A DNA stretch of 64,000 nt from an uncultured Kushneria sp. (GTDB lineage Bacteria; Pseudomonadota; Gammaproteobacteria; Pseudomonadales; Halomonadaceae), in NCBI RefSeq assembly GCF_947497025.1, contig NZ_CANMFC010000007.1, forward strand, positions 62,001-126,000. The letters are read 5' to 3'. Below, piece by piece: positions 29,365 to 38,801 of the stretch. Each line of letters begins with the position of its first letter. Positions within the stretch are counted from its first letter, which is position 1. Both the position numbers and the translations under genes were made by a program. A model generated the notes under the pieces. It was given only the letters and a program-made list of their open reading frames with translations. It was not told the origin of the DNA and did not search any database.

Positions 29365-30801
29365 ATGACACAGGATACGAAGCATGACAGCGGCGTTCAT
29401 CACGACGCCGTGGCTGAAGACTATCTGCAAAAGCGCCAGCTCAAAAAGGGCGCTGCCGGCTGGGTACTGCTGGCAACGCTGGGCGTGTCCTATGTGATTT
29501 CGGGTGATTTTGCCGGCTGGAACCTGGGCATCGGTGTCGGCGGGTTTGGCGGCATGCTGATCGCCACCATTCTGATGGCCATCATGTATACCACCATGGT
29601 GCTCTCGCTGGCGGAACTCTCTTCTTCACTGCCCACTGCCGGGGGCGGTTACAGCTTCGCCCGCCGTGCCATGGGGCCGTGGGGCGGCTACATCACCGGT
29701 ACGGCCATTTTGCTGGAATACGCCATTGCGCCGGCGGCGATTGCCATCTTCATTGGCGGCTACGTCAACTCCCTGATCGGGCTCGACGGGCCACTGGTTT
29801 ATGCCGTGTTTTATATCGCTTTTGTGGGGCTGCATCTGTGGGGGGCGGGTGAGGCGCTTCGAATCATGATGGGGGTCACGGCGCTGGCGGTGGTGGCCAT
29901 TATCGTGTTCATCGTTGGCATGCTGCCTCATTTTGACAGCGCCCGACTTTTTGATATCACCCCGACCCAGGCGCTGGGCGCTTCTACCTTTCTGCCCAAC
30001 GGCTATATGGGGATCTGGGGCGCGATTCCCTTTGCCATGTGGCTGTTTCTGGCCGTTGAGGGTGTCCCGCTGGCAGCCGAGGAGTCACGTCATCCCGGGC
30101 GCGATATGCCACGTGGCATTATCGCGGCGATGGCTGTCCTGCTGGTCTTTGCCTTTTGCATGCTGCTGCTGGCGCCGGGCGGTGCCGGAGCGAAGGCCAT
30201 GAGCACTTCGGCGGCACCGCTGGTGGATGCCCTCAACGCCGTATATGGGCTGGGCAACTGGGCGGCAGGCTTTGTGAATCTGATCGGCCTGTTCGGTCTG
30301 ATCGCCTCGTTTTTCTCGATCATCTTTGGCTATTCCCGCCAGGTCTTTGCCCTGTCACGGGCCGGTTATATTCCCCGAATACTGTCAATCACCAGCCGTC
30401 GCGGGGCACCCGTACTGGCCCTGATCGTGCCCGGGGTCATCGGCTTTTTGCTGTCACTGACCGGGCAGGGGGATCTGATGATCACCATGGCCGTGTTCGG
30501 CGCGACCATCTCCTATGGCATGATGACACTGTCGCACTGGCTGCTGCGCGCGCGCGAGCCGGACCTGGCTCGGCCCTATAAAACGCCGGGCGGACGCTGG
30601 ACCTCCGGGGTGGCGCTGGGACTCTCCATCATCGCCTTTATCTCGACCTTTGTGGTCAGCCTGCAGGCCGCGCTCTGGGCGGGGCTTTTCTACGCCATCA
30701 TGCTGGCCTGGTTTGGTCTCTACAGTCGCAAGCGACTGGTGGCACAGGCGCCGGAGGAGGAGTTTGACGCCATTGCCAGTGCCGAGGCGACGCTGAAATG
30801 A
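29365..30801 (+). CDS. eat: Ethanolamine permease (APC superfamily)
   Basis: Inner-membrane importer of 478 residues with about twelve helices. The start of the first helix, RQLKKGAAGWVLLATLGVSY, then VISGDFAGWNLGI, SLPTAGGGYSFARRAMGPWGG, FLAVEGVPLAAEESRHPGRD and FGYSRQVFALSRAGYIP are typical of the ethanolamine permease branch (TIGR00908-like) rather than amino acid carriers. No ethanolamine ammonia-lyase genes are in view; the closest partner is a class I amidotransferase 75 bases downstream. Confidence 0.88.
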   Translation: MTQDTKHDSGVHHDAVAEDYLQKRQLKKGAAGWVLLATLGVSYVISGDFAGWNLGIGVGGFGGMLIATILMAIMYTTMVLSLAELSSSLPTAGGGYSFARRAMGPWGGYITGTAILLEYAIAPAAIAIFIGGYVNSLIGLDGPLVYAVFYIAFVGLHLWGAGEALRIMMGVTALAVVAIIVFIVGMLPHFDSARLFDITPTQALGASTFLPNGYMGIWGAIPFAMWLFLAVEGVPLAAEESRHPGRDMPRGIIAAMAVLLVFAFCMLLLAPGGAGAKAMSTSAAPLVDALNAVYGLGNWAAGFVNLIGLFGLIASFFSIIFGYSRQVFALSRAGYIPRILSITSRRGAPVLALIVPGVIGFLLSLTGQGDLMITMAVFGATISYGMMTLSHWLLRAREPDLARPYKTPGGRWTSGVALGLSIIAFISTFVVSLQAALWAGLFYAIMLAWFGLYSRKRLVAQAPEEEFDAIASAEATLK

Positions 30802-30875
30802 CCCTGTTCGATGACCGCATCTGATCACGGAATTCGATAAAAGCGTCTGATGACAGAGAAAGGGTATAACAACGC

Positions 30876-31592
30876 ATGAACGTCGGTCTTTTGCAGTGTG
30901 ATGATCTGGCCCCCCATGTGGCCCGCGTGCATGGCAACTATCCAGCCCTGTATGCGGGGCTTTTACAGGCGGTGGACCCTGCCATCGAGTTCGTCACCTG
31001 GCGGGTTCACAAGGGTGAGCTGCCCACCGATTCTGATGTGGTCGATGCCTGGCTGATTTCCGGCAGCAAGGCCGGCGTTTATGAATCCCACGCGTGGATC
31101 GAATCGCTGCTGGTGCTGATTCGCCGTCTACACGCCGAGCATCAAACAGTGGTGGGCATCTGCTTTGGCCATCAGGCGATGGCGCAGGCCCTTGGCGGGC
31201 GCGCCGGTAAAAGCGATCGCGGCTGGGGCGTGGGGGTATCGTTCAATACGGTGATACATCACAAACCGTGGATGACGCCCTGGCAGGAAGGGCTGGATCT
31301 GATCGTCAGCCATCAGGATCAGGTGCTGGCACTGCCCGAAGGCACCGAGGTGCTGGCCGAAAGCCCGTTTTGTCCCTTTTATCTGCTGCAGTACGGACCC
31401 CGCTTGATGAGCGTTCAGGGCCATCCCGAGTTCTCGAAGGCATGCAGCGCAGATCTGATGGCCGACAAGAGCGACACGCTGCCGGATCGGCGCCGCCGCG
31501 AGGCCATGGCGTCGCTCAATGCGCCGGTCGATGACCATGTCATGGCACGCTGGATCGTCAACTTCATGCGTGATGGCAGCACTTCCGGGTAG
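30876..31592 (+). CDS. Class I glutamine amidotransferase-like protein
   Basis: A 238-residue stand-alone GATase1-fold enzyme. The catalytic Cys is in VVGICFGHQAMAQALGG and the His-Glu pair in SVQGHPEF, so the triad is complete. Such stand-alone proteins hydrolyse gamma-glutamyl bonds or act on unknown amides. It follows the ethanolamine permease, so a gamma-glutamyl intermediate of ethanolamine or another amine is a possible substrate, but no gamma-glutamyl ligase is nearby and the role is unproven. Confidence 0.8.
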   Translation: MNVGLLQCDDLAPHVARVHGNYPALYAGLLQAVDPAIEFVTWRVHKGELPTDSDVVDAWLISGSKAGVYESHAWIESLLVLIRRLHAEHQTVVGICFGHQAMAQALGGRAGKSDRGWGVGVSFNTVIHHKPWMTPWQEGLDLIVSHQDQVLALPEGTEVLAESPFCPFYLLQYGPRLMSVQGHPEFSKACSADLMADKSDTLPDRRRREAMASLNAPVDDHVMARWIVNFMRDGSTSG

Positions 31593-31657
31593 ATTCCTTG
31601 ATGCCGGCAGCCCGCTCACCGGCCGGCTGCCTTTCCCTGTTTCACCAGTCGGTGGCG

Positions 31658-32692
31658 TTATTCCAGCGTGAACCCCTGGCTCTTTTCCAGCGCCTTCGTG
31701 CGGCTGTCGGTAAAGTCGTTCTCTGCGTGGCGTTCGATGAGATAGACCGGCAGGCCTTCGCGATCGGCCACGAGGGTGCCTTCCTCGCGTCCCAGACAGA
31801 GCATGGTGGTGGCCCAGGCATCGCTGACGGCGGCCTCGGTGCCAAAGACGGTGGCCGAGACCAGCTCATGCGTGGCGGGATGGCCACTGCGTGGATCGAT
31901 GATATGGCCATAGGCGTGGCCGCTGTCGTCGAAATAGCGGCGATAGGTGCCGGAGGTGTTGAGTGACATCCCCTCGTGATCATTGACGGTCACGATATGG
32001 CCGGCGCGGCGCTCGCCGGGGCTTGGCGTCTCAATGCCGACACGCCAGGGCTCGCCGTCCGGCTTGGCGCCACGAATGCGCATGTCGCCGCCCAGCTCGG
32101 CCAGATAATCATGAATGCCGTGGGATTCCAGCATTGCGGCGATCCGGTCCACGCTGTGACCTTCTCCCATGGAGGAGAGGTCGATGGAAAGCTCTGGGAT
32201 CGTCTTGCGGATTTTTCCGGCGCTGGCGTCGATCTCAAGATGCTCAAGGCCGGTATGCGTCATGGCCTCTCGGATGGCCTCATCCGAGGGCACCTGAAAA
32301 TTCTCGTCCTGAAACCCCCACAGCCTGAAAAGCGGGGCAACCGTCGGGTCGTAACAGCCCTGCGACTGTTCATTGACGCGGCGGGCAATCTGCAGCAGAT
32401 GAATGACTTCGGGCGGCGCCGTCTGCCAGTCGGTGCGGCGACTGGCGTTGAAGCGTGAAATCCAGGAGTCGTCGCGATAGGTCGAAATGTCCTGATCGAT
32501 CTGCGTGAGCACCCGGGTCAGATCCGCCTCGATGTCACCATGCGAAGGGGCATCCTCACTCCACCATTTGATGTGATAGGTGGTGCCCTGTGCCTCGCCC
32601 TGAGCCAGTTCGACTTCGGGGACGCGATCACAGCCGATCAGCAGCATGGCAGCGATAATGGGGGAAAGGGGAACAAGTGCGCGTGTGTTCAT
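31658..32692 (-). CDS. apbE: FAD:protein FMN transferase ApbE
   Basis: Periplasmic lipoprotein that attaches FMN to threonine of flavoproteins, such as subunits of the Na-translocating NADH:quinone reductase or Rnf complex. Start at ATG 32692 (MNTRALVPLSP); a TTG lies six bases earlier. The lipobox LLIGC gives Cys at about 21. Conserved ApbE features are GTTYHIKW, SRFNAS, DLSSMGEGHSVDRIA, YLAELGGDMRIRG, HIIDPRSGHP and AVSDAWATTMLCLG. The 344 residues are normal length. Its target flavoproteins are not in this window. Confidence 0.93.
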   Translation of the reverse strand: MNTRALVPLSPIIAAMLLIGCDRVPEVELAQGEAQGTTYHIKWWSEDAPSHGDIEADLTRVLTQIDQDISTYRDDSWISRFNASRRTDWQTAPPEVIHLLQIARRVNEQSQGCYDPTVAPLFRLWGFQDENFQVPSDEAIREAMTHTGLEHLEIDASAGKIRKTIPELSIDLSSMGEGHSVDRIAAMLESHGIHDYLAELGGDMRIRGAKPDGEPWRVGIETPSPGERRAGHIVTVNDHEGMSLNTSGTYRRYFDDSGHAYGHIIDPRSGHPATHELVSATVFGTEAAVSDAWATTMLCLGREEGTLVADREGLPVYLIERHAENDFTDSRTKALEKSQGFTLE

Positions 32693-32828
32693 GAGCAACC
32701 GTTAACAAAAGAGAGTCCGTGTCCACGACCATGGCTGTAGTGAACAGCGCATACATTGTGCGTCATCGCGACGCGCAGCTCCATTCAGGTTACGCTGAGG
32801 GCTTGGAGCCACGTCAGAGGAGGGGAAT

Positions 32829-33788
32829 ATGCCACTGGATTCGCAGTTTGGACGCTGGCTGCAGGAAGCCACTGAAAGGGCGCCGGATGTCAGCGCCATG
32901 AGTGTTGCCCAGCGTCGCGCTGTCGCCGATCAGGCCAATCTGAAACTTCAGCGCCCGCCACTGGCGTATCCGGTTGCGGAAATCAGGGATATCTCGATTC
33001 CCGGCCCGGCCGGATCCATGACGCTGCGACTTTATTACCCCTTCGTACACGGCTCGAGCGGGCCACGACCGGTCACGGTATTTTTTCATGGCGGCGGATT
33101 CGTGACCGGGTCGCTGGCGACCTATGATGTGATCTGCCGCGCACTATGTCGCGCCTCGAAAACCATCGTGGCTTTTGTGGATTATCGTCTGGCGCCGGAG
33201 CATCCGTTTCCGGCCGCTCCCGATGATGCGCTGGCCGCCGTGCGCTATATCGGCCGTCACGCTGGTAGTTTTGGCGGCGACGACACGCGTCTGGCACTGG
33301 CCGGGGACAGTGCCGGGGGGCTGCTGGCAGCACTGACGGCCCTGCGGGTTCGTGATGAAGGCGGTCCGGTGCTGCGCGGGCAGTGTCTGCTCTATCCCAT
33401 GCTGGATCTGCAGCGCCAGGGGCTTGATTCCCTGACGCGCCATGCCAGCGGCTATGGCTTCACCCGCGAGGCCCGCGACTGGTATATCCAGCAGTATCTG
33501 CCCGATGAGGCGGCGCGCTCGCACCCCTTCAATACACTGCTTGATCATCAGGACCTGGCCGGGCTGCCACCGGCGCTGGTCATGACCGCCGAGTTTGACC
33601 CGGTGTGTGATGAAGGCGTGCGTTATGCCGAGCTGCTGGCCGAATACGGGGTGCTGACACGCCACAGCCACTATTACGGCATGATCCATGCCTTTATTCG
33701 AAGACTTGGTCAGCACCTGCAGGCCGACCAGGCCATCGATGAATGCGGGGTCTGGCTGCGTCGCATTCTGGTGCCCTCCGTGGGCTGA
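32829..33788 (+). CDS. Alpha/beta hydrolase, hormone-sensitive-lipase-like esterase
   Basis: A 319-residue carboxylesterase of family IV. The oxyanion motif HGGGFVTG, nucleophile Ser in GDSAGGLLAAL, acid in AEFDPVCDEG and His in MIHAF are all present, so it should be active on short acyl esters. GAGGAGGGG precedes the ATG. It has no signal peptide and is probably cytoplasmic. It is divergent from apbE and followed by cstA; no pathway link is evident. A GC-rich hairpin at 33802-33819 lacks a T run. Confidence 0.9.
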   Translation: MPLDSQFGRWLQEATERAPDVSAMSVAQRRAVADQANLKLQRPPLAYPVAEIRDISIPGPAGSMTLRLYYPFVHGSSGPRPVTVFFHGGGFVTGSLATYDVICRALCRASKTIVAFVDYRLAPEHPFPAAPDDALAAVRYIGRHAGSFGGDDTRLALAGDSAGGLLAALTALRVRDEGGPVLRGQCLLYPMLDLQRQGLDSLTRHASGYGFTREARDWYIQQYLPDEAARSHPFNTLLDHQDLAGLPPALVMTAEFDPVCDEGVRYAELLAEYGVLTRHSHYYGMIHAFIRRLGQHLQADQAIDECGVWLRRILVPSVG

Positions 33789-33983
33789 CATCATCTCCCG
33801 GGGGGCCGCTACGGGCCCCTCCGGCGCCCGAGACTTTTGTCTATAAAACGAAGGTCCATCTGTTGACTTCTCCGGTGGGTGAATAAGCTCTGCGGGTTTA
33901 CAAAAACCTCACAGACCACCTTGGCCGCGCTGGTCGGAACCTTCCGAACGATGGCGTGCGCAAGGGTCAAGGAGAATATCGAT

Positions 33984-35450
33984 ATGATGACCTTTCTGGC
34001 AGGGATCGTGCTGCTGGTAGTGGGGTATTTTACCTACGGCAAATTCGTGGAACGTGTTTTCGAGTCCAATCACCGGCGCCCCACGCCTGCGCATACCATG
34101 CGTGATGATGTCGACTATCTCCCCATGGGCACCAAGCGCAACGCGCTGATCCAGCTTCTGAACATTGCCGGAGTCGGACCGATCTTCGGGCCGATTCTTG
34201 GTGCCCTGTACGGTCCGGTGGCCTTTATCTGGATCGTGGTGGGCTGCATCTTCGCCGGCGCCGTGCACGACTATCTCACCGGCATGATCTCGATTCGCAA
34301 TCACGGCGCCCACCTGCCACAACTGGCCGGCAAGTTTCTGGGCCGGGTCATGAAGCATGTAGTGAACTTCTTTGCACTGCTGCTGCTGCTACTGGTCGCG
34401 ACCGTCTTCGTGACCGCGCCTGCGACCCTGCTGGCCAATATGCTGCCGGTGTCGCTGACCGTGGTTACGCTGGCGATCTTTGCCTATTATCTGCTCGCCA
34501 CGCTCTTGCCCATCGACAAGATCATCGGGCGTATCTACCCCTGGTTTGGAGCGCTTTTGCTGTTCAGTGCCGCGGGTATCGGCATCATGATGATCATGCG
34601 CGGCGCGCCGATTCCGGAGCTGAATTTCTCCAACATGCATCCGGATAACGCCCCCATCTTCCCGCTGCTGTTTCTGACCATCTCCTGTGGTGCGCTGTCG
34701 GGTTTTCACGCCACCCAGACGCCGATCATTTCGCGCACCACCGGCAATGAAAACAACGGGCGCAAGATCTTCTACGGGATGATGATCACTGAAGGCGTGA
34801 TTGCCATGATCTGGGCGGCCGCGGCCATGAGCCTGTTTCACGGTGACAACAGCCTCTCTCAGGTGCTGGCGCAGGGCGGTCCGGCCGCCGTGGTGCAGAG
34901 CGTGTCGGTCAATCTGCTGGGCGCGGTGGGCGGCACGCTGGCCGTACTGGGCGTTATCGTGTTGCCGATCACCTCGGGGGATACCGCCTTTCGCAGCGCG
35001 CGCATGATCATTGCCGACTATCTCCATATTGGTCAGAAGCCGATGGCCAAGCGCATCATGGTGGCAGCACCGCTGTTTGTGATTTCGTACGGCCTGACCC
35101 ATATGGACTTCACGCTGCTGTGGCGCTACTTCTCCTGGGCCAATCAGACCACGGCAGTCATCGCACTCTGGGTGGCCACCATGTATCTGATTCTGGCCAA
35201 AAAGCCTTACTGGCTGACGCTGCTGCCGGCGCTTTTCATGACCATGGCCACCTTTACCTACATTGCCTGGGCGCCGATCGGTTTCGGGTTGCCCCTGACC
35301 ATGGCCTATATCCTGGCGGCGCTGGGTACGGCCGTGGCGCTGGCGCTGTTCATCAAGCGGGTACGCCGGCTCTCCGGCGGCATCTTTGCCGTGGATGAAC
35401 CGGCAAAGCCGGTCTCGCCGGGGGCAGAGCTCACTGGCGTACCGGCCTGA
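33984..35450 (+). CDS. cstA: Carbon starvation protein CstA family transporter (short form)
   Basis: Multi-span inner-membrane transporter for peptides or pyruvate. I start at 33984 (MMTFLAGIVLLVVGYFTYG), nine bases after AGGAGA, giving 488 residues. Signatures include NIAGVGPIFGPILGALYGP, ISCGALSGFHATQTPIISRTTGNE and VLPITSGDTAFRSARMI. It is much shorter than the about 700-residue E. coli CstA and belongs to the short class found in many bacteria; the C-terminus ends naturally before a strong terminator. Carbon control is expected from the family, but no CRP site was identified. Confidence 0.9.
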   Translation: MMTFLAGIVLLVVGYFTYGKFVERVFESNHRRPTPAHTMRDDVDYLPMGTKRNALIQLLNIAGVGPIFGPILGALYGPVAFIWIVVGCIFAGAVHDYLTGMISIRNHGAHLPQLAGKFLGRVMKHVVNFFALLLLLLVATVFVTAPATLLANMLPVSLTVVTLAIFAYYLLATLLPIDKIIGRIYPWFGALLLFSAAGIGIMMIMRGAPIPELNFSNMHPDNAPIFPLLFLTISCGALSGFHATQTPIISRTTGNENNGRKIFYGMMITEGVIAMIWAAAAMSLFHGDNSLSQVLAQGGPAAVVQSVSVNLLGAVGGTLAVLGVIVLPITSGDTAFRSARMIIADYLHIGQKPMAKRIMVAAPLFVISYGLTHMDFTLLWRYFSWANQTTAVIALWVATMYLILAKKPYWLTLLPALFMTMATFTYIAWAPIGFGLPLTMAYILAALGTAVALALFIKRVRRLSGGIFAVDEPAKPVSPGAELTGVPA

Positions 35451-35476
35451 CCGCTTCGGTATGACTCTTCATGAAA

Positions 35477-35503
35477 AGGCCCCGTCATTGACGGGGCCTT
35501 TTT
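35477..35503 (+). terminator. Rho-independent terminator after cstA
   Basis: AGGCCCCGT and ACGGGGCCT arms around CATTG, followed by five T; preceded by AAAA, so it may act in both directions between convergent cstA and the ABC binding-protein gene. Confidence 0.92.
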
Positions 35504-35534
35504 CATTCAATGTACAGAGGCTACCAGGCCGCTG

Positions 35535-36326
35535 TCAGTCCTGGTCGGGCTGCGGGGCGTTAGTGCCATCTTCATTGAAATACTTGTCGTGAATCTCGTC
35601 GTAGGTACCGTTGGACTTCAATGTGGCCAAAGCCTTGTTGAACTTTTCGGCCAGAGCCTCGTCACGCTGGCGAAAGGCAATGCCAAAGCCGTCACCAAAG
35701 TACTCCTTGGGCTCGGTCATCATCTCGCCCATGGTCTTGTACTTGCCACCCTTGAGCAGGGCTGCCTGACCGGTGGGGTAGTCCAGAAAGGCGATGTCCA
35801 GACGACCGGTTTCCATGTCGACGGCGACATCGTCGGCACTGGCGTAGCGCTGGATGTTGGCCACGTCGCCAAACTTGTCGGTCACGTAATTGTCCTGCAC
35901 GGTGCCGCGCTGTACGCCGATGCTGCGATCCTTGAGATCGCTGGATTCAACGCCTGCCATCTTTGTTGAGGTGGGTGCAAACCAGGCAGAGGGCGGTACC
36001 AGGTACGGATCAGAGAAAAGCACCTGCTGACGGCGGTCGTCGTTGATCGTCATCGAGGACATGATGGCGTCGAACTTGCGAGACATCAGGCCCGGAATGA
36101 TGCCGTCCCAGCCCTGTTCGACCCAGTTACACTCGAGTCTGGCCTGCTCGCACAGAGCGTTGCCCAGCTCGATATCAAAGCCTGCCAGCTCGCCGGAAGG
36201 CGTGCGATATTCCATGGGCACATAGGGAATGTCCACACCGATACGGACCGTATCGTTATCACGTGCCTGGGCTGAGCCTGCCGCGATGGCTGCCCCCAGC
36301 AGTGAAACCGTCAGTAGTCTTTTCAT
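35535..36326 (-). CDS. Basic amino acid ABC transporter substrate-binding protein
   Basis: Periplasmic family 3 solute-binding protein (ArgT/HisJ/AotJ type), 263 residues. Start at 36326 ([21 protein letters not shown]), a signal peptide, with AGAGAG six bases before. Ligand-domain features: VRIGVDIPYVPMEYRTPSGELAGFDIELGNALC, LMSRKFDAIMSSMTI and the later GVQRGTVQDNYV. Last gene of a minus-strand cluster with two permeases and an ATPase; arginine or ornithine is the likely ligand because astE heads the same strand. An unusual 130-base gap to the permease may hold a separate promoter. Confidence 0.9.
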   Translation of the reverse strand: MKRLLTVSLLGAAIAAGSAQARDNDTVRIGVDIPYVPMEYRTPSGELAGFDIELGNALCEQARLECNWVEQGWDGIIPGLMSRKFDAIMSSMTINDDRRQQVLFSDPYLVPPSAWFAPTSTKMAGVESSDLKDRSIGVQRGTVQDNYVTDKFGDVANIQRYASADDVAVDMETGRLDIAFLDYPTGQAALLKGGKYKTMGEMMTEPKEYFGDGFGIAFRQRDEALAEKFNKALATLKSNGTYDEIHDKYFNEDGTNAPQPDQD

Positions 36327-36455
36327 CATTGTCTCTCTTTTTTTAAAAGGACCGCCCGGCGGACCGGGTCGACGCTGGATTATCACCATGTTCCCCCGTG
36401 TGGATGCAAGTGCTGTAACCGCATGTAAGGAAGATCATGGCGATGTCTTTCGGCA

Positions 36456-37181
36456 TCAGCGTGGCTGTAGATGGGCCAGCATGCGCTTTTCCAGCAGCCT
36501 GAAAATGCCCTGAATGGAAAAGCTCAGCACCATGTAGCACAGCGCCACAAAGATAAATGCCGAGAAAGGCGCGTAATAGCGCGAATAGATGTTGTAGGCC
36601 ACACCGGTCAGATCAGCAATGGTCACGACGCTGGCAATGGCGCTGGCGTGCAGCATGAAGATGACCTCATTGCCGTAGGCCGGCAGGGCGCGGCGCAGGG
36701 CGCTGGGCAAAATGATGCGCCGATAGGCCAGCATCGGTGACATGCCGTAGGCGCGCGCCGCTTCAAGCTCGCCTCTGGGCATCGCCTTGATCGCCCCGTA
36801 GAAGATCTCGGTGGTATAGGCCGCCGTATTGAGCAGAAACGCCAAAAGCGCCGGGTAGAGCGGGTCCTTGATCAATGGCCATATCGGACTGTCCTGCACG
36901 CCGGGGATGAAGGCCAGACCGTAATAGGCAATGTAGAGCTGAATCAGAAGCGGGGTGCCGCGAAAGATCCACGTATAGAGCCAGATACTCTTGCGCAGGA
37001 TCCAGATCGGGCTGGCACGGCCGATGGCCAGCGGCACGGCCAGAAAAAGCCCGATGATCAGCGAGATAAAGACCAGCTGGACGGTGTTGACGAAGCCGCC
37101 CCAGTACTGAGCAAGCGTGGCCGGTGTGAAGATGGCGTTATCACTGAGCCAGGGGGCGAGAGACTGCAGAAGCTCCTGCAT
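36456..37181 (-). CDS. Basic amino acid ABC transporter permease (HisM/AotM type)
   Basis: Inner-membrane permease of 241 residues with the LAQYWGGFVNTVQLVFISLIIG start, RGTPLLIQLY, the EAARAYGMSPMLAYRRIILPSALRRALPAYGNE coupling loop that contacts the ATPase, and a final membrane helix. It overlaps the upstream permease by one base (TAATG), so both half-channels are made together. Confidence 0.93.
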   Translation of the reverse strand: MQELLQSLAPWLSDNAIFTPATLAQYWGGFVNTVQLVFISLIIGLFLAVPLAIGRASPIWILRKSIWLYTWIFRGTPLLIQLYIAYYGLAFIPGVQDSPIWPLIKDPLYPALLAFLLNTAAYTTEIFYGAIKAMPRGELEAARAYGMSPMLAYRRIILPSALRRALPAYGNEVIFMLHASAIASVVTIADLTGVAYNIYSRYYAPFSAFIFVALCYMVLSFSIQGIFRLLEKRMLAHLQPR

Positions 37182-37885
37182 TATGACGCCTCCTCGAAGC
37201 CGGCGTTATAGCGTTTTTTCAACCACTGCATGCCGATTTCCGACAGTGATGTGATGGCCAGATACCCCAGCGCCACCGGAATCATGAACAAAAAGGTCTG
37301 GTGGGTCGCCCGTGTGGCCTCGGCGGCGACCCGGACCATGTCGGACAGGCCGATGATCGACACCAGAGCGGTGGTCTTCAACAGCACCATCCAGTTGTTG
37401 CCAAGTCCCGGCAGCGCGTGACGCATCATCAGGGGAAAGCGGATGTGGCGAAACAGTAGCCATGGGCTCATGCCGAAGGACTCGGCGGCCTCGATCTGGC
37501 CCTGGTCCACGGCCAGAAAGGCGCCGCGAAAGGTTTCGGCCATGTAGGCCCCAAAGATCAGCCCGATGGTGATCACACCGGCCACAAACGGATCGATGTT
37601 GATGAAAATGTCCCAGCCCCAGCGATCATAGATCATATCGGTGAGCTGATTGATGCCGATCTGGGCGCCATAAAACAGCAGCAGCATCAGCACCAGGTCC
37701 GGCACGCCACGAATGATCACGGTGTAGATGATGGCCGGCAGGCGCAGCACGGCCAGGCGTGACAGGCGGGCGCTGGCGGTCAGAAGCCCCAGCACGACCG
37801 CCACCAGCAGTGAGAGTACCGCCAGCTCAAGGGTCAGCAGAGCGCCCTCCAGAAGACGGGGGCCATAGCCCTGAAAATCGATCAT
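37181..37885 (-). CDS. Basic amino acid ABC transporter permease (HisQ/AotQ type)
   Basis: Second inner-membrane permease, 234 residues. I start at 37885 (MIDFQGYGPRLLEGALLTLELAV) with GGGAG eight bases before; the frame extends further without support. It has VIIRGVPDLVLMLLLFYG and the coupling loop EAAESFGMSPWLLFRHIRFPLMMRHALPGLGN. It lies 16 bases after the ATPase stop and one base overlaps the next permease, in the order P-Q-M-J. Confidence 0.93.
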   Translation of the reverse strand: MIDFQGYGPRLLEGALLTLELAVLSLLVAVVLGLLTASARLSRLAVLRLPAIIYTVIIRGVPDLVLMLLLFYGAQIGINQLTDMIYDRWGWDIFINIDPFVAGVITIGLIFGAYMAETFRGAFLAVDQGQIEAAESFGMSPWLLFRHIRFPLMMRHALPGLGNNWMVLLKTTALVSIIGLSDMVRVAAEATRATHQTFLFMIPVALGYLAITSLSEIGMQWLKKRYNAGFEEAS

Positions 37886-37901
37886 GGCAGTCTCCCTGGG
37901 A

Positions 37902-38675
37902 TTAACGCCCGCGCGGGGCGAGGAATTGACGCAGGCGTGACGAGCTCGGGTTGTCCAGCACCTCGGAGGGATGTCCCTGCTCCTCGACCATGCCCTGATG
38001 CAGATAGACCACCTGGTTGGAGACGTCACGGGCAAAGTCCATCTCGTGAGTGACCACGATCATGGTGCGCCCCTCATCGGCCAGCTCGCGCATGACCTTG
38101 AGCACATCGCCCACCAGTTCCGGGTCGAGCGCCGAGGTCGGCTCGTCAAAGAGCATGACCTCAGGCTCCATTGCCAGTGCCCGGGCGATGGCGCCACGCT
38201 GCTGCTGGCCGCCGGAGAGCTGGGCCGGGTAGTAGTGGGCCCGGTCGGCCAGTCCGACCCGCTCCAAAAGTGCCATGCCCTGTTCCATCGCACGGGCCTT
38301 TGGCACGCCGCGGACATGAACGGGTGCCTCGATCACGTTGGCAATCAACGTCATGTGCGCCCAGAGGTTGAAGCTTTGAAAAACCATCGACAGCCGCGTG
38401 CGGATACGCTGGAGCTGGCCCCGGTCGGCTGGTTCGCGCCCGTGCCGGGTCCGGCGAAAACTGATTGGCTCGCCGTGAACGAGAATGTCACCGCTGTCAG
38501 GGCGCTCGAGCAGGTTCATGCAGCGCAAAAAGGTACTCTTGCCGGAGCCGGAGGCCCCGATCAGGGTGATGACGTCGCCCTTTCTGGCTTCCAGCGAAAT
38601 GCCCTTGAGGACTTCGTTGTTGCCAAAGCGCTTATGGATGTCGCTAACGATCAGCGGAATGGAGGCGTCGGCCAA
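37902..38675 (-). CDS. Basic amino acid ABC transporter ATP-binding protein (HisP/AotP type)
   Basis: Cytoplasmic ATPase of 257 residues that powers the import complex. Walker [13 protein letters not shown] signature LSGGQQQR, Walker [15 protein letters not shown] and switch His in VVTHEMDFA are intact. The start is a TTG at 38675 ([17 protein letters not shown]) with AGGAG six bases upstream; no ATG is near. It is the first transporter gene, 126 bases downstream of astE on the same strand. Confidence 0.93.
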   Translation of the reverse strand: MADASIPLIVSDIHKRFGNNEVLKGISLEARKGDVITLIGASGSGKSTFLRCMNLLERPDSGDILVHGEPISFRRTRHGREPADRGQLQRIRTRLSMVFQSFNLWAHMTLIANVIEAPVHVRGVPKARAMEQGMALLERVGLADRAHYYPAQLSGGQQQRGAIARALAMEPEVMLFDEPTSALDPELVGDVLKVMRELADEGRTMIVVTHEMDFARDVSNQVVYLHQGMVEEQGHPSEVLDNPSSSRLRQFLAPRGR

Positions 38676-38801
38676 GGCACTCTCCTGAATGTTGTCATTG
38701 GTGGTATGAAATCATGCGCCAGGCCGTTTTTTATGTGGCGACCCGAGGTATCTGGCGGCGCATGTTAACAGGCCCGACCAGCGCGCGCCCGTCTGATGGG
38801 A

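Noticed and set aside
33802-33819. GC-rich hairpin after the esterase gene as terminator
   Set aside because: No T run follows the stem.
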